Assembly (NCBI RefSeq): GCF_001244995.1
Contig: NZ_LN869529.1
Span: 1,444,957-1,508,956 of the forward strand
Length of the DNA stretch: 64,000 nucleotides
Reading direction: 5' to 3'
DNA from: Intestinimonas massiliensis (ex Afouda et al. 2020)
Lineage (GTDB): Bacteria > Bacillota > Clostridia > Oscillospirales > Oscillospiraceae
Within the stretch, counting starts at the first letter, position 1. Every line of letters starts with the position of its first letter. The notes below the pieces were generated by a model. That model had not been told where the DNA came from, did no database searches, and saw nothing but the letters and a program-made list of their open reading frames with translations. The position numbers were made by a program, and so were the translations under genes. Shown piece after piece: positions 16,564 through 25,618 of this stretch.

Positions 16564-19500
16564 ATGCCGTATTCCTCATACGACCATGACAAATTAGAAG
16601 CCGCCGAAACCATGCGGATAGACCGCCGGATATATTTTGAAGCAAAGGACGGGGATATTGCCCCCTATACTTCCTTGCCGATTGCGCAGTTACTTTCCAT
16701 GCGCGAGGAAAGCGCGGCAGCGGAACAGGCGGTTTTTGACGACCTTGCAAGACGCGCCGCTGCATGGGAAGAACAGGCGGGAAAAACGCTTTTGCTCGAC
16801 AAAGCACTTGAATATGTGAGAACGCCGCACGTCCAGCACACCGCTAACGAGTGGCGGGAAAACGAGTATAACCGCCATACCCGCAGCAACCGGGTCTATC
16901 AGATGAATTACTACATTTACGAGAATACCCGATACGACCGGGAAAAGCAGCAAAGCGTCCCGTATTCCTATTCCCTTACATGGGGCGTTTACACCAACAG
17001 CCCGAACAGGAACGGGCAAGCGAAGATCGCCGGACAGGACAGAAAAGTTTTCCCCGATAAGGCGGCTATGGAAAAGTATCTGAATGGGCGTATCAAAGCA
17101 TACGACCGCCTGTTTACGGAAATCTCCCCGCCTATCCCGCAGGAGTACGCCGAGTATTTCAAAGTAAACGGGCAGCTCATGCCGGACTACACCATAGAGG
17201 GCGAGGAACCCCCGCAGCAGCAACAGGCGGCAGCTATCCCCGAAGCTACCGTACAGGAAAAGGAGCGTGAACACATGGACGGACAGTTTTCAATTATGAT
17301 AGGCAACCGCAGCCGCTTTGAAGCGGGCGACCCCAGCGGCTATTGGCTGGATATGCCCGCCACAAAGGAGCAGTTACATGAAGCTATGCAGAGCGTCGGT
17401 ATTACCGCCGACAACCCGCAGGATTTTTCCATTCGCGGCTATTCCGACGACCCGGAAAAACATATTGCCTTGCCTTATGAAATGGTATGCGCCGCCGACG
17501 TGGACGAACTCAATTTTCTTGCGGCGCGGCTGGAACAGCTTGACCCCGCCGAGGTTGGCAAGCTGAACGCAGCTTTGCAGCAGAAAAACGGGCTTGCAAA
17601 TATCGGACAGGTGATCGACTTCACCTACAACGTGGATTTTTACGTCCATATCCCCGAAGTACATACCCACCGCGATTTAGGCGACTACTACTTAAATCAA
17701 TCCGGCATGGTACAAATGCCCGAAGAATGGAAAGGCGGCATTGACCTTACTACTTTCGGCAGGAACGCCGCCGCACAGGAAAAGGGCGCGTTTACCGAAT
17801 ACGGCTATATTGTGGAAAGCGGCGACGAGTGGGAACGGCAGTTTGAGGGGCGCGAAGTGCCGGAAGAATACAAGATTATGAGTTACCCGCAGCCGGAGCG
17901 CGGCGAACAGGACAAAGCCTTTATGGACGCAGCCGAAACGCAGCAAGCAGCCGGACAGACCGACGAGCCGCAGCAGCCCCGCCCCGTCGTCCCCATTATC
18001 CTTACTTCTGAAAAGCCCGGCGACAAGGTAAAGGAAATCACCGCCCGTTTGGAACAGGGCGTACAGGCGATTTTTGACAGCGACCGCTACAAAGAGTTTC
18101 TAACCGCTATGTCAAAGTTCCATGATTACAGTCTGAACAATACGATTTTGATTGCCATGCAAGGCGGCAATTTGGTAATGGGCTTCCGTCAATGGGAAAA
18201 GGAGTTTGACCGCCATGTAAAGAAAGGCGAGAAAGGCATTAAAATCTTTGCCCCCGCCCCCTACAAGGTGAAAAAGCTGGTTGACAAAATCGACCCCGAA
18301 ACGAGAAAGCCCATGCTTGACCGCGAGGGAAAAGCGATTAAGGAAGAAAAGGAAATCACCGTTCCCGCCTTTAAGGTTATAACCGTCTTTGATATTTCAC
18401 AGACCGAGGGCAAGGAGTTTCCCGACCTTTCCGTTAAACCGCTGCTTGCCGATGTGGAGCAGTACGAGGACTTTTTCGCAGCCCTTGAAAAAGCGTCCCC
18501 CGTCCCGATTGCCTTTGAACAGATTACAAACGGCGCAAATGGGTATTTCAGTCTAACCGACAAGCGTATTGCAATCAAAGAGGGCGTGAGCGAATTACAG
18601 GCGGTAAAGACCGCCATTCACGAAATCGCCCATGCGAAGCTGCACGACGTAGACTTGAACGCCCCGCCGGAGCAGCAAAACCGCGTTGACCGCCATACCC
18701 GCGAGGTAGAAGCGGAAAGCGTCGCTTACACCGTCTGCCAGCACTTTGGCCTTGATACTTCCGATTACTCTTTCGGCTATGTGGCGGGTTGGAGCAGCGG
18801 CAAGGAAATGACCGAGTTAAAAGCGTCCCTTGAAACGATACAGGCCACCGCAAAGGAACTCATTACCGAGATTGAGGGGCATTTTACCGAGTTGCAGCAG
18901 CAGCGGCAAGCCGAGCAGGAACAGGGCGACACCTTTTCCATTTTTCAGTTAAAGCGCGGGGACGAAACAAGGGACTTGCGCTTTGAGCCTTACGACCGTC
19001 TGCAAGCGACGGGGCATACCGTTGACCGGGCAAATTATGAACTCGTCTATACCGCGCCGCTTACAAAAGATATGACGCTGGGCGGCATTTGGGAAAAGTT
19101 TAATATCGACCACCCCGCCGATTTCAAGGGGCATAGCCTTTCCGTTTCGGACATTGTCGTGCTTCATCAGAACGGCGAGGACACCGCCCACTATGTAGAC
19201 AGTATCGGTTTTCAGCAAGTGCCGGAGTTTTTGCAGGAGCAGCAGACCCCCATATTTGACAAGCTGCCACCCGAACAGCAGCAAGCCCTATCCGACACCG
19301 TAAAAGACACCTTGCAAATACTGGTTGACGCAGACAAGCGGATTTATGGCGACGTTACGGGTAAGACCCTTGAAGCAATCGCGGCGCAAGGGTATTCCTA
19401 TAAGGACGGGCAGCTTGAAAAGCAGCAGCCGGAAGCGACCCCCGAAAGCCTTATGACGGGTGAAACCGTCAGAACGCCGAGGGGCAATTTTCATATTACC

Positions 19501-19914
19501 GATATGAGCCGGGAGCAGATCGAAGCGGCGGGCTTTGGTTTTCACCATGCGTCGGAGGATGGGAAGTATCTCATTATGGGGAACAGCACACAGGCATTTG
19601 CCATAGCCGCCGAGCAGCCGCAGCGGGATAATCCCTTAAAGCACGTCGAGGACACCATAGAGCAGAACGACAACAATTTTGACGGGCTTATCAATAACAC
19701 GCCGCAAGCCCCCACCGTCGCAGATTTGGAGCAGCGGGCAAAGGCGGGGGAAGCGATTTCCGTTACCGACCTTGCGAAAGCGGTAAAGGCCGAGAAACGG
19801 GAGCAGCCGCAGAAAAAGCCCTCTATTCTGAAAAAGCTGGACGAGTATAAGAAACAGGCGGCGCAGCAGCCGAAAGATAAGCAGAAAGAACATAAAAAGG
19901 ATTTGGAGGTTTGA
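16564..19914 (+). CDS. Multidomain anti-restriction protein (ArdA-like, ArdC-like, metallopeptidase, YodL, DUF4316)
   Basis: 1116 residues. Order: an unassigned N-terminal region (1-235); an ArdA-like stretch (about 238-340, GYWLDMPATKEQLHEA and an acidic pattern typical of DNA mimics); an ArdC-like single-strand-DNA-binding domain (about 488-610, with GFRQWEKEF); an ImmA/IrrE-type metallopeptidase motif HEIAH at 686-690; a YodL domain (about 790-890); and a DUF4316-like Lys-rich C-terminus (about 1020-1116). ArdA and ArdC proteins protect entering DNA from host restriction. A good internal ribosome site (AAGGAG eight bases before ATG 17,275) could yield a shorter product beginning at the ArdA-like part. 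The gene follows oriT-like copy A, which fits early expression after transfer. Confidence 0.85.
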   Translation: MPYSSYDHDKLEAAETMRIDRRIYFEAKDGDIAPYTSLPIAQLLSMREESAAAEQAVFDDLARRAAAWEEQAGKTLLLDKALEYVRTPHVQHTANEWRENEYNRHTRSNRVYQMNYYIYENTRYDREKQQSVPYSYSLTWGVYTNSPNRNGQAKIAGQDRKVFPDKAAMEKYLNGRIKAYDRLFTEISPPIPQEYAEYFKVNGQLMPDYTIEGEEPPQQQQAAAIPEATVQEKEREHMDGQFSIMIGNRSRFEAGDPSGYWLDMPATKEQLHEAMQSVGITADNPQDFSIRGYSDDPEKHIALPYEMVCAADVDELNFLAARLEQLDPAEVGKLNAALQQKNGLANIGQVIDFTYNVDFYVHIPEVHTHRDLGDYYLNQSGMVQMPEEWKGGIDLTTFGRNAAAQEKGAFTEYGYIVESGDEWERQFEGREVPEEYKIMSYPQPERGEQDKAFMDAAETQQAAGQTDEPQQPRPVVPIILTSEKPGDKVKEITARLEQGVQAIFDSDRYKEFLTAMSKFHDYSLNNTILIAMQGGNLVMGFRQWEKEFDRHVKKGEKGIKIFAPAPYKVKKLVDKIDPETRKPMLDREGKAIKEEKEITVPAFKVITVFDISQTEGKEFPDLSVKPLLADVEQYEDFFAALEKASPVPIAFEQITNGANGYFSLTDKRIAIKEGVSELQAVKTAIHEIAHAKLHDVDLNAPPEQQNRVDRHTREVEAESVAYTVCQHFGLDTSDYSFGYVAGWSSGKEMTELKASLETIQATAKELITEIEGHFTELQQQRQAEQEQGDTFSIFQLKRGDETRDLRFEPYDRLQATGHTVDRANYELVYTAPLTKDMTLGGIWEKFNIDHPADFKGHSLSVSDIVVLHQNGEDTAHYVDSIGFQQVPEFLQEQQTPIFDKLPPEQQQALSDTVKDTLQILVDADKRIYGDVTGKTLEAIAAQGYSYKDGQLEKQQPEATPESLMTGETVRTPRGNFHITDMSREQIEAAGFGFHHASEDGKYLIMGNSTQAFAIAAEQPQRDNPLKHVEDTIEQNDNNFDGLINNTPQAPTVADLEQRAKAGEAISVTDLAKAVKAEKREQPQKKPSILKKLDEYKKQAAQQPKDKQKEHKKDLEV

Positions 19915-19918
19915 TAGC

Positions 19919-20128
19919 ATGAATATCCGCTTTACCATAGAGGAAGAAAACATAATTGCGATTTACGCCGAGGACAGCCGGGAAAGGACGATTGATAATA
20001 TCAACTCTGCCATGCCCTATATGGACGAGGATATACGCCAGCTTGCCGCCGCAGCGGTGAGCAAGCTGCAAGCCATGACGGACAGCGAGTTTTCCGAACG
20101 GGAGTTTATCTTGACCGACGAGGAATAG
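19919..20128 (+). CDS. Transposon-transfer assisting protein (TTRAP family)
   Basis: 69-residue acidic protein beginning MNIRFTIEEENIIAIYAEDS, with the helical pattern and the MTDSEFSEREF end typical of TTRAP proteins of Tn1549-like elements. Four bases separate it from the preceding gene, so it is co-transcribed. Its mechanism is not known; deletion of relatives is reported to lower transfer. A strong terminator follows. Confidence 0.88.
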   Translation: MNIRFTIEEENIIAIYAEDSRERTIDNINSAMPYMDEDIRQLAAAAVSKLQAMTDSEFSEREFILTDEE

Positions 20129-20137
20129 ACCATAGAA

Positions 20138-20187
20138 AACAGGGGCGCGGTTGCCGATTTCCGGCGCCGCGCCCCTGTTCTTTTTTT
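20138..20187 (+). terminator. Rho-independent terminator of the transfer operon
   Basis: 13 bp stem AACAGGGGCGCGG (20,138-20,150) with its complement at 20,167-20,179, followed by seven T. It ends the plus-strand operon before the convergent BRO gene. Confidence 0.9.
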
Positions 20188-20318
20188 GTCCTTGCGTCGA
20201 CAATTAGAAAGCCGATTTTGCGGGTTTGAATATACTTTATCGTCTACGCCGTTTCCCCGCGCTGGAAGCCGCAGAAACACAGGCGTTTTCAGCCCTTAAT
20301 GTTCCACTTGCAGCCCCG

Positions 20319-21197
20319 TTATTCGTCCGTTTCGTCTTTCTTCTTTTCCGCGTCCACAACGCCCTCAATCATGCCCGTTACAACGGCGTTTAATTGCGCC
20401 GCGTTTTGGGAAGTGATAACGGGCTTGCCCGTTTCCGCTTCAAGGGCTTGTTTTGCAATCCCGGCGACATTCCCGCCGCGACGGGCAACCTCTATGTTTT
20501 CTTCAAAGGTTTCCGGCTTGGACGCTTGGGAAATATCTTTTGTAGAGGTTTCCGCGAGCATATTTAAGATGATTTCCGTTGTACTCATGTTATCCCGCAG
20601 ATTTTCTTTTTTTAAGCCTTTCAGCTTTTTGTATTGCCGCGTCGTCATTCCCGACCATGCGCGGGTGATCTCGTCGGTGAGTATCGCATATTCAACGCCC
20701 TTTTTCACGCCCCGGTCTTGCCATTCGTCGGTTAATTCTTTCCGCACTTGGATTGCCTGTAACCGCTGGTTAATCCATTCGCGGGTATATCCCTTTTTCA
20801 AGTAAGTTTCAAGGGCGCGGTCAATGGCCTGTTCCGGGTCTATGGTTTCTTCTATCCGTTCCCGCCCGACTTCTGCAAGCCACAGCTTAAACGGCTCTGC
20901 TTTCGGTGAGGGGATAGACTGAATGATACGCAAAAGCTGTTCCGTTGTCGCAACGTCGGTCAAATAGCGTTTCCCGTCCTTGTGCGATTTCAATTTCAGT
21001 TGGTTACAAGATGTAACCGACTGATTTCCCTCGTCTTTCAGCCGCTTTTTTAAGACTTTCCAATAGTTATTTGGATTTGGGCTGTCGGTCAAAACCGCGA
21101 CAACATCAACGACGGAAAAATACCATTCTTCCTTTTCCTCGTCCCATGCCGTTCTGATTGCTTTGTTTTCAAAAAGCTGCAATTTGTCGTTATCCAT
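20319..21197 (-). CDS. BRO N-terminal domain protein (phage antirepressor-like)
   Basis: 292 residues. The first 115 residues form a BRO-N-like DNA-binding domain (IRTAWDEEKEEWYFSVVDVV, then VLTDSPNPNNYWKVLKKRL and LAEVGRERIEE). The rest is helical and resembles DinD-like proteins (AIDRALETYLKKGYTREWIN). BRO proteins act as DNA-binding regulators in phages and mobile elements. The gene stands alone on the minus strand between the transfer operon and the relaxase; an AAGGAG-like site precedes ATG 21,197. A role in controlling the ICE or in DNA-damage response is possible but unproven. Confidence 0.85.
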   Translation of the reverse strand: MDNDKLQLFENKAIRTAWDEEKEEWYFSVVDVVAVLTDSPNPNNYWKVLKKRLKDEGNQSVTSCNQLKLKSHKDGKRYLTDVATTEQLLRIIQSIPSPKAEPFKLWLAEVGRERIEETIDPEQAIDRALETYLKKGYTREWINQRLQAIQVRKELTDEWQDRGVKKGVEYAILTDEITRAWSGMTTRQYKKLKGLKKENLRDNMSTTEIILNMLAETSTKDISQASKPETFEENIEVARRGGNVAGIAKQALEAETGKPVITSQNAAQLNAVVTGMIEGVVDAEKKKDETDE

Positions 21198-21263
21198 TTG
21201 CGGTACTCCTTTCCGGGCAATTCTATTTTATAATAAAATTATGACTTTTTCTACTGTAACCTC

Positions 21264-22598
21264 TTATCGCTCCTGCTCCCGCGCCTTGCTTTGGGACGGG
21301 TAAAGAATACTATCCACGTTCTTTTTGACAATACCGTACTCCTGCATTTGCTTTTTCGCTTGGCGGTAATCCTCATACAATTTGCTTTTCCTGTCGTTTA
21401 GGCCGCTGTACTCCTTGCGCAGCGCGGCGAGATCGGGCAGCTTCTTTATCTGCATTTCCTTTAATGCCTTTGCCGCAGCTTCAAACAGGATAATTTCGCT
21501 TTCATGCCCCCGCAGATACTTTTCCTTGTCCCGCGACTTCTTGTATTCCTCGTAAATCGGTTTCAACTGTCGGTATGTGGTGGTGTGCTTGATAATCAGC
21601 GACAAATCGGACATACGCTGCTCTACTTCCTTAACCGCCTTTGCCGCCGTGTCATGGGCGGTCATAATATCCGCGATTTTGCTTTCAAGGTCGCTGTAAT
21701 ACTCAATCTTGTTTTCGGTCAAGAAGTTCATGCTTTTTGCGGCCTGTTTCAGATTATGGATTTTCGCCCACCGTTCATAGCCCGCCGACTGTTGGGCTTT
21801 AATGCTGTTTTCAATATCGACGACAAGCCGGATTTTCCTATCTTCCCGCAGCGGTTTTGACTTGGCGATATATACGCCCTTGATACGCTCCTTTATCGCT
21901 TCTTCCGTATAGGCCGCGCCCAGCGTCTTTGCGCGGGTAAACCGTTCCTGTCCGGCGGCGCGGAAAGAAATATATTTGCCCTGTTTGATTTCATACCCCA
22001 TTTCCTGCAAACGGCGCAGCAGTTCGTCAAAATCTTTCACTTGGGGAATGAGGGTGTCTATTGCCGTTTTCAATTTGGCTTTGTAGCTTGTACCTTGCTT
22101 TTCGGCGGTATATTCCGCATAGCTTTTTCCCTTGTCCTGTCCCGGCACGACGACGGATAGCCCATGCTCTTTACATATCCTGTCGCTGGTGCGCCGGATA
22201 AAGTGATAGCTTTGCTTGTTGGAATGGTACTTTTTGTAGTCAACGAAGCTGACCGCATTAAAAATCAGATGATTGTGCAAGTGGTTTTTATCGACATGGG
22301 TTGTCAAAACAAACTCATACTTGCCGCCTAAAATCTCTTTGGCAAGTTCCATGCCGATTTTGTGCGCTTCTTCCGGCGTGGTTTCGCCCACCGCAAAGGA
22401 TTGTATCAAGTGCCGCCCTAAATGGGTGCCGCGATCTCCGGCAGCTTCCCGCGTCCATGCAAACTCTATATCGGCGGTTTCCAGCCCGCAGCCGAAAGAG
22501 GACGCAAGCAGCTTCCCGTCTGTCTTTTCGGGATTTAAGATATAGTCTATCGCAGCCTTTAAGGTTGATTTAATAGGGTGCGTCTTTGTAACCGCCAT
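21264..22598 (-). CDS. Relaxase (MOBP-type, MobA/VirD2 family)
   Basis: 444 residues. It nicks the origin of transfer and stays covalently attached to the DNA strand. The N-terminal catalytic domain has the three-histidine metal motif in HVDKNHLHNHLIFN near residue 105; the likely nucleophile Tyr is in AAIDYILNP near residue 18. The C-terminal 200 residues are coiled-coil rich. The start lies 40 bases inside the end of mobC, so the two are coupled. Family membership is clear; the exact MOB subclass is inferred from motif style. Confidence 0.94.
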   Translation of the reverse strand: MAVTKTHPIKSTLKAAIDYILNPEKTDGKLLASSFGCGLETADIEFAWTREAAGDRGTHLGRHLIQSFAVGETTPEEAHKIGMELAKEILGGKYEFVLTTHVDKNHLHNHLIFNAVSFVDYKKYHSNKQSYHFIRRTSDRICKEHGLSVVVPGQDKGKSYAEYTAEKQGTSYKAKLKTAIDTLIPQVKDFDELLRRLQEMGYEIKQGKYISFRAAGQERFTRAKTLGAAYTEEAIKERIKGVYIAKSKPLREDRKIRLVVDIENSIKAQQSAGYERWAKIHNLKQAAKSMNFLTENKIEYYSDLESKIADIMTAHDTAAKAVKEVEQRMSDLSLIIKHTTTYRQLKPIYEEYKKSRDKEKYLRGHESEIILFEAAAKALKEMQIKKLPDLAALRKEYSGLNDRKSKLYEDYRQAKKQMQEYGIVKKNVDSILYPSQSKAREQER

Positions 22599-22888
22599 AT
22601 CTCGTCCACCGCCTTTTTAATGTCCTCTATATCCTGCCTGTAAACCGTCCCCGTCGCATTGGCGCGTTTGGCAATCTGGTTGATGTTCCGGCTCATCGCT
22701 TGCAGTTCCCGGATATATGCTTTTGTGTCGCTTCGGTCAATGACAAGGATATATCCGTCTATCGCCATTTTGCGGAGGTATGCGCCGTATTGCCGGATTG
22801 GTAGCTGCTTCATTTTCTCGTCAATCAACCGCTTTTCTTCTTCCGTAACGTAAAACTTCATCTGTATGTTTCTCTTTCGGTTTTCCAT
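22559..22888 (-). CDS. MobC-like relaxosome accessory protein
   Basis: 109 residues, basic, with a ribbon-helix-helix-like N-terminus (RKRNIQMKFYVTEEEKRLIDEKM) and a C-terminal MobC segment (LQAMSRNINQIAKRANATGTVYRQDIEDI). It would bind the origin of transfer and assist nicking by the relaxase encoded downstream. Its start is 21 bases from oriT-like copy B, the usual place for an origin of transfer. Confidence 0.92.
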   Translation of the reverse strand: MENRKRNIQMKFYVTEEEKRLIDEKMKQLPIRQYGAYLRKMAIDGYILVIDRSDTKAYIRELQAMSRNINQIAKRANATGTVYRQDIEDIKKAVDEIWRLQRRTLLNQP

Positions 22889-22908
22889 TCTCGCGCCGCC
22901 TTTCGGTA

Positions 22909-22974
22909 TAAGGGTTTGGGACTATCCCAACAAGCATTTTTCGCAAACGGGTACTCGTTTGCTGTGCTTGCTAT
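22909..22974 (-). repeat. oriT-like sequence, copy B, upstream of mobC
   Basis: Reads on the minus strand as the same two dyads as copy A: GCAAACG-6-CGTTTGC and TTGGGA-TAG-TCCCAA, then AACCCTTA. The dyads are separated here by only a few bases, without the 39 bp hairpin. Position just upstream of mobC and the relaxase makes this the better candidate for the true origin of transfer. Confidence 0.65.
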
Positions 22975-23033
22975 CTACTCCATACCCCTACCGAAAGGCG
23001 GTATTTGTTGCGCGTCCCCTTGATTTTAGGCGC

Positions 23034-23066
23034 AAAAAAAGATTGCAGCCGCCATGCGCTGCAATC
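23034..23066 (-). terminator. Terminator after the XRE regulator
   Basis: GATTGCAG (23,041-23,048) pairs with CTGCAATC (23,059-23,066); on the minus strand the hairpin is followed by seven T. It separates the XRE gene from the mobC promoter region. Confidence 0.85.
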
Positions 23067-23089
23067 CTGTATTTCCCGTATAAAAGAGG

Positions 23090-23446
23090 TTAGCCCTCTG
23101 TCTTTTCAACTTCCGTAATTTCCTTTGCCGTTGCGGTTACAATCCGTATGCCTTTATCGCTCATACCGTCCAGCAGCGCGTCAAGCTGTCGCCGGTTGGT
23201 GGATTTTTCCGCGTCGCTGTTCGGGAAGAAAAATTGATCTACCGAAATATGATACCGGGTTACAAGGTCATAAAACACCTGTAAACTTGGCTGTTGTCCC
23301 TTGTTTTCGATATTCGCAAGGTAGCGCGGGGAAATATATAACTCGTCGCTTACCTTTTTCCGGCTCTCGCCGTATTCTTTTCTCGCGGCTTTTATGGCTG
23401 CCCCGAAAGCCTTAAAATCGTATAACGGTACAGGTCTTTTCGCCAT
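23090..23446 (-). CDS. XRE-family transcriptional regulator of the ICE
   Basis: 118 residues; an HTH-XRE domain lies in about residues 10-70 (AIKAARKEYGESRKKVSDEL, SPRYLANIENKGQQPS). The C-terminus is unassigned. The second of two closely spaced ATGs (23,446) is better placed after AGGGTGA; the first is at 23,452. It is divergent from the small HTH gene at 23,619, an arrangement typical of a repressor controlling an adjoining promoter. Confidence 0.88.
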   Translation of the reverse strand: MAKRPVPLYDFKAFGAAIKAARKEYGESRKKVSDELYISPRYLANIENKGQQPSLQVFYDLVTRYHISVDQFFFPNSDAEKSTNRRQLDALLDGMSDKGIRIVTATAKEITEVEKTEG

Positions 23447-23550
23447 TTTCATTCACCCTACTACATTCTACTGTTCACCTTTCTTCTTGGATATGCCTAT
23501 ATAATTCCTATAATTAGCTTAAATAATTCTTTTTATTTACGCCCTGTCTA

Positions 23551-23579
23551 TTGTTATTGTTCGTTTGACCGTATATAAT
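23551..23579 (+). promoter_or_regulatory. Sigma-A-type promoter before the small HTH gene
   Basis: TTGTTA (23,551-23,556), 17 bases, TATAAT (23,574-23,579). It lies in the AT-rich divergent region between the XRE gene and the small HTH gene and is a natural target for the XRE protein. Confidence 0.7.
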
Positions 23580-23618
23580 ATATAGTGATATGTCAAAGAA
23601 AGAAAGGGCGGTTGCACA

Positions 23619-23783
23619 ATGAAATATATGTCATGTGCGGAAGCAGGGGCAAAATGGGGCATTTCCGAAAGGCGGGTACAGAAACTTTGTGAGAGCAACC
23701 GCATACCCGGAGCGGTGAAGTTTAGCCGCGTTTGGTTGATACCAAAAGACGCGGAAAAGCCCGTTGACGGGAGAAGAAAATAA
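23619..23783 (+). CDS. Small excisionase-like helix-turn-helix protein
   Basis: 54 residues, MKYMSCAEAGAKWGISERRV followed by QKLCESNRIPGAVKF and a WLIPKDAEKP end. This is the typical pattern of MerR/excisionase-like (HTH_17) DNA-binding proteins. It has a ribosome site AAAGGGCGG and a good promoter upstream. It may act as a recombination directionality factor or as a regulator; no other excisionase candidate was found near the serine recombinase. Confidence 0.8.
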   Translation: MKYMSCAEAGAKWGISERRVQKLCESNRIPGAVKFSRVWLIPKDAEKPVDGRRK

Positions 23784-23872
23784 AACCTTTATTTATTTTT
23801 GAAAAACGTCTTTCTTATAGTGTAAGATTTTCGATTAAATCCATAGTACATAGATGAAAGGAGGGTGATACT

Positions 23873-24433
23873 TTGTTGGAAGATAGCAAAATCATTGAAT
23901 TGTTCTTTGCGCGCGTGGAACAGGCAATCGTTGAGCTATCGGCAAAATATGGAACAGTTTGCAGCAGGATTGCAAGGAATATTTTGAAAAATGATCTTGA
24001 CGCAGAGGAATGTGTCAATGATACATATCTTGCAGCGTGGAATACCATCCCCCCCGAAAAGCCTAACCCGCTACGAACATATATTTTCCGCATTGTCCGA
24101 AATATCTCTATTGCAAAATACCATGCAAATACTTCAATTAAACGCAACAGTTATTATGATGTAGCATTGGAAGAATTAGATAACTGCATTTCTTCCTCTG
24201 TAACCGTAGAGCAGGAAATTGCTGCAAATGAATTGTCAAAACAGATAGATTGCTTTCTTGATACTTTAGATAGAGAGAGCCGAGTGATGTTTGTGCGCCG
24301 CTATTGGTATTCGGATAGCATATCGGATATTGCGGGAATGTTCCATATTAGCAACAATAATGTATCTGTCCGCCTTTCTCGAATACGGGATAAGCTGAAA
24401 AATCATCTAAAGAAAGAGGGTTATGATATATGA
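23873..24433 (+). CDS. ECF-type RNA polymerase sigma factor
   Basis: 186 residues. Region 2 is visible (ARNILKNDLDAEECVNDTYL AAWN, typical of ECF sigma factors) and region 4 near the C-terminus (LDRESRVMFVRRYW, then HISNNNVSVRLSRIRDKLK). The start is TTG at 23,873 behind AAGGAGGG. The stop overlaps the next gene by four bases, pairing it with a putative membrane anti-sigma factor. Codon and base use are AT-richer than the transfer genes, marking the start of the cargo region. Confidence 0.92.
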   Translation: MLEDSKIIELFFARVEQAIVELSAKYGTVCSRIARNILKNDLDAEECVNDTYLAAWNTIPPEKPNPLRTYIFRIVRNISIAKYHANTSIKRNSYYDVALEELDNCISSSVTVEQEIAANELSKQIDCFLDTLDRESRVMFVRRYWYSDSISDIAGMFHISNNNVSVRLSRIRDKLKNHLKKEGYDI

Positions 24434-25461
24434 ATAAAAAGATCATATCGTATGCTATTGGCAATATTAGCAATCGGCACATTGAAGAAGCTGCCGATTT
24501 TCAAGTAAGGAAGAAAGAGCCCGTTTGGATAAAATGGGGCTGTATAGCAGCGTGCCTTGCAGTTGTGCTTTTCGCTACTTTTTCTATTCTCCCAAATTAT
24601 TTAAGTCAGCAAGGTTTTACACCGCAGAATAATCCGAATGGAGTTATTGATCATAATCCACCAATAATTACAAACCCGGATGATCAGTCGGACAATACCG
24701 AGCAAGTCATAAATCTTAACATCAATGAAATTGCCGCTCCTAACGCCGTAAGTAGCAACATTGCTCTTGCGGCAGACGATTATACTGCAATGTCTTATGA
24801 AGAACTGCTCACATATTTTGATACATCTCTCCCGATTACAGAAACGCTCCCCTACCTTACACTCCAGAGCAAAAATTTTGGCATTTTCAAGTCAGAAGAT
24901 CGTGATATTTATTACGATGGAAATTCTGTTGTGTTCCGAAATTCCGATGGGACGCAGAGCATCAATATTGTCCTTTCAAAAGTATTTAAGCACACTTCTG
25001 ATGTTTTTGATTTAAGCGAGGACGAACTCAAGTTTACAGATATCAATGGTAGAGAATTGGCTGTTTTCCATTACAAAAATGAAAACGGAGCAGAATGTTA
25101 TTACGTTGAATTCTTGCAAGATGATGTTGCTTTCGTAATCAGTTCGGAAAATATATCTGCGGAGGATTACGCGAAATGCCTGCAAGCATTAGTCAATAAA
25201 ACACAGCAAAACAGTAACTCTGTCCACACTATTACAGGTGAAATCATTGCAATCGACCCATACGCAAATCATATAGGAATTCGTTTGGACGAGGATAAGG
25301 CCCTGAAATATAGCCGCGGGTACGGGATTGATCTACCAGACGGACAATCTGCTGATGGATATTCGCTTGGTGACCGTGTAGAGATAACATATACGGGAGA
25401 ACCGGCAACAGTTCTAACGATATGGGCAGAGCAACTTGTTGATATCACATTGCTTCCATAA
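24430..25461 (+). CDS. Putative membrane anti-sigma factor/sensor
   Basis: 343 residues: a short cytoplasmic N-terminus (1-30) followed by one membrane helix (about 35-57) and a long extracytoplasmic domain. The layout and the four-base overlap with the ECF sigma gene fit an anti-sigma factor that senses an outside signal. The C-terminal 90 residues (from HTITGEIIAIDPYANHIGIR) look like a small beta-barrel fold of DUF3221-like type. No zinc-binding anti-sigma motif is seen, so the assignment rests on context. Confidence 0.7.
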   Translation: MNKKIISYAIGNISNRHIEEAADFQVRKKEPVWIKWGCIAACLAVVLFATFSILPNYLSQQGFTPQNNPNGVIDHNPPIITNPDDQSDNTEQVINLNINEIAAPNAVSSNIALAADDYTAMSYEELLTYFDTSLPITETLPYLTLQSKNFGIFKSEDRDIYYDGNSVVFRNSDGTQSINIVLSKVFKHTSDVFDLSEDELKFTDINGRELAVFHYKNENGAECYYVEFLQDDVAFVISSENISAEDYAKCLQALVNKTQQNSNSVHTITGEIIAIDPYANHIGIRLDEDKALKYSRGYGIDLPDGQSADGYSLGDRVEITYTGEPATVLTIWAEQLVDITLLP

Positions 25462-25494
25462 AGGCAAAAAGATATAACAAAGGGCAATTATCAC

Positions 25495-25522
25495 AGAGCC
25501 AGACGCATAGACGCAGAGCCAA
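25495..25522 (+). repeat. Cargo-boundary repeat, copy 1
   Basis: AGAGCCAGACGCATAGACGC then AGAGCC; the same block is found at 27,645 and 32,758. In copy 2 it is the 3' end of the Cys-rich KTR gene. Here no KTR gene precedes it. It is followed by a stem AAACAGC.../GCTGCTTTGTTT that likely ends the sigma/anti-sigma transcript. Confidence 0.85.
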
Positions 25523-25618
25523 ACAGCATAAATAGGCAGCGACTTTGCAAAGGCAAGGTTGCTGCTTTGTTTATTTGAAATCATCATAAAGAGTTTACAT
25601 AAAACTATGTCAGTAGCA

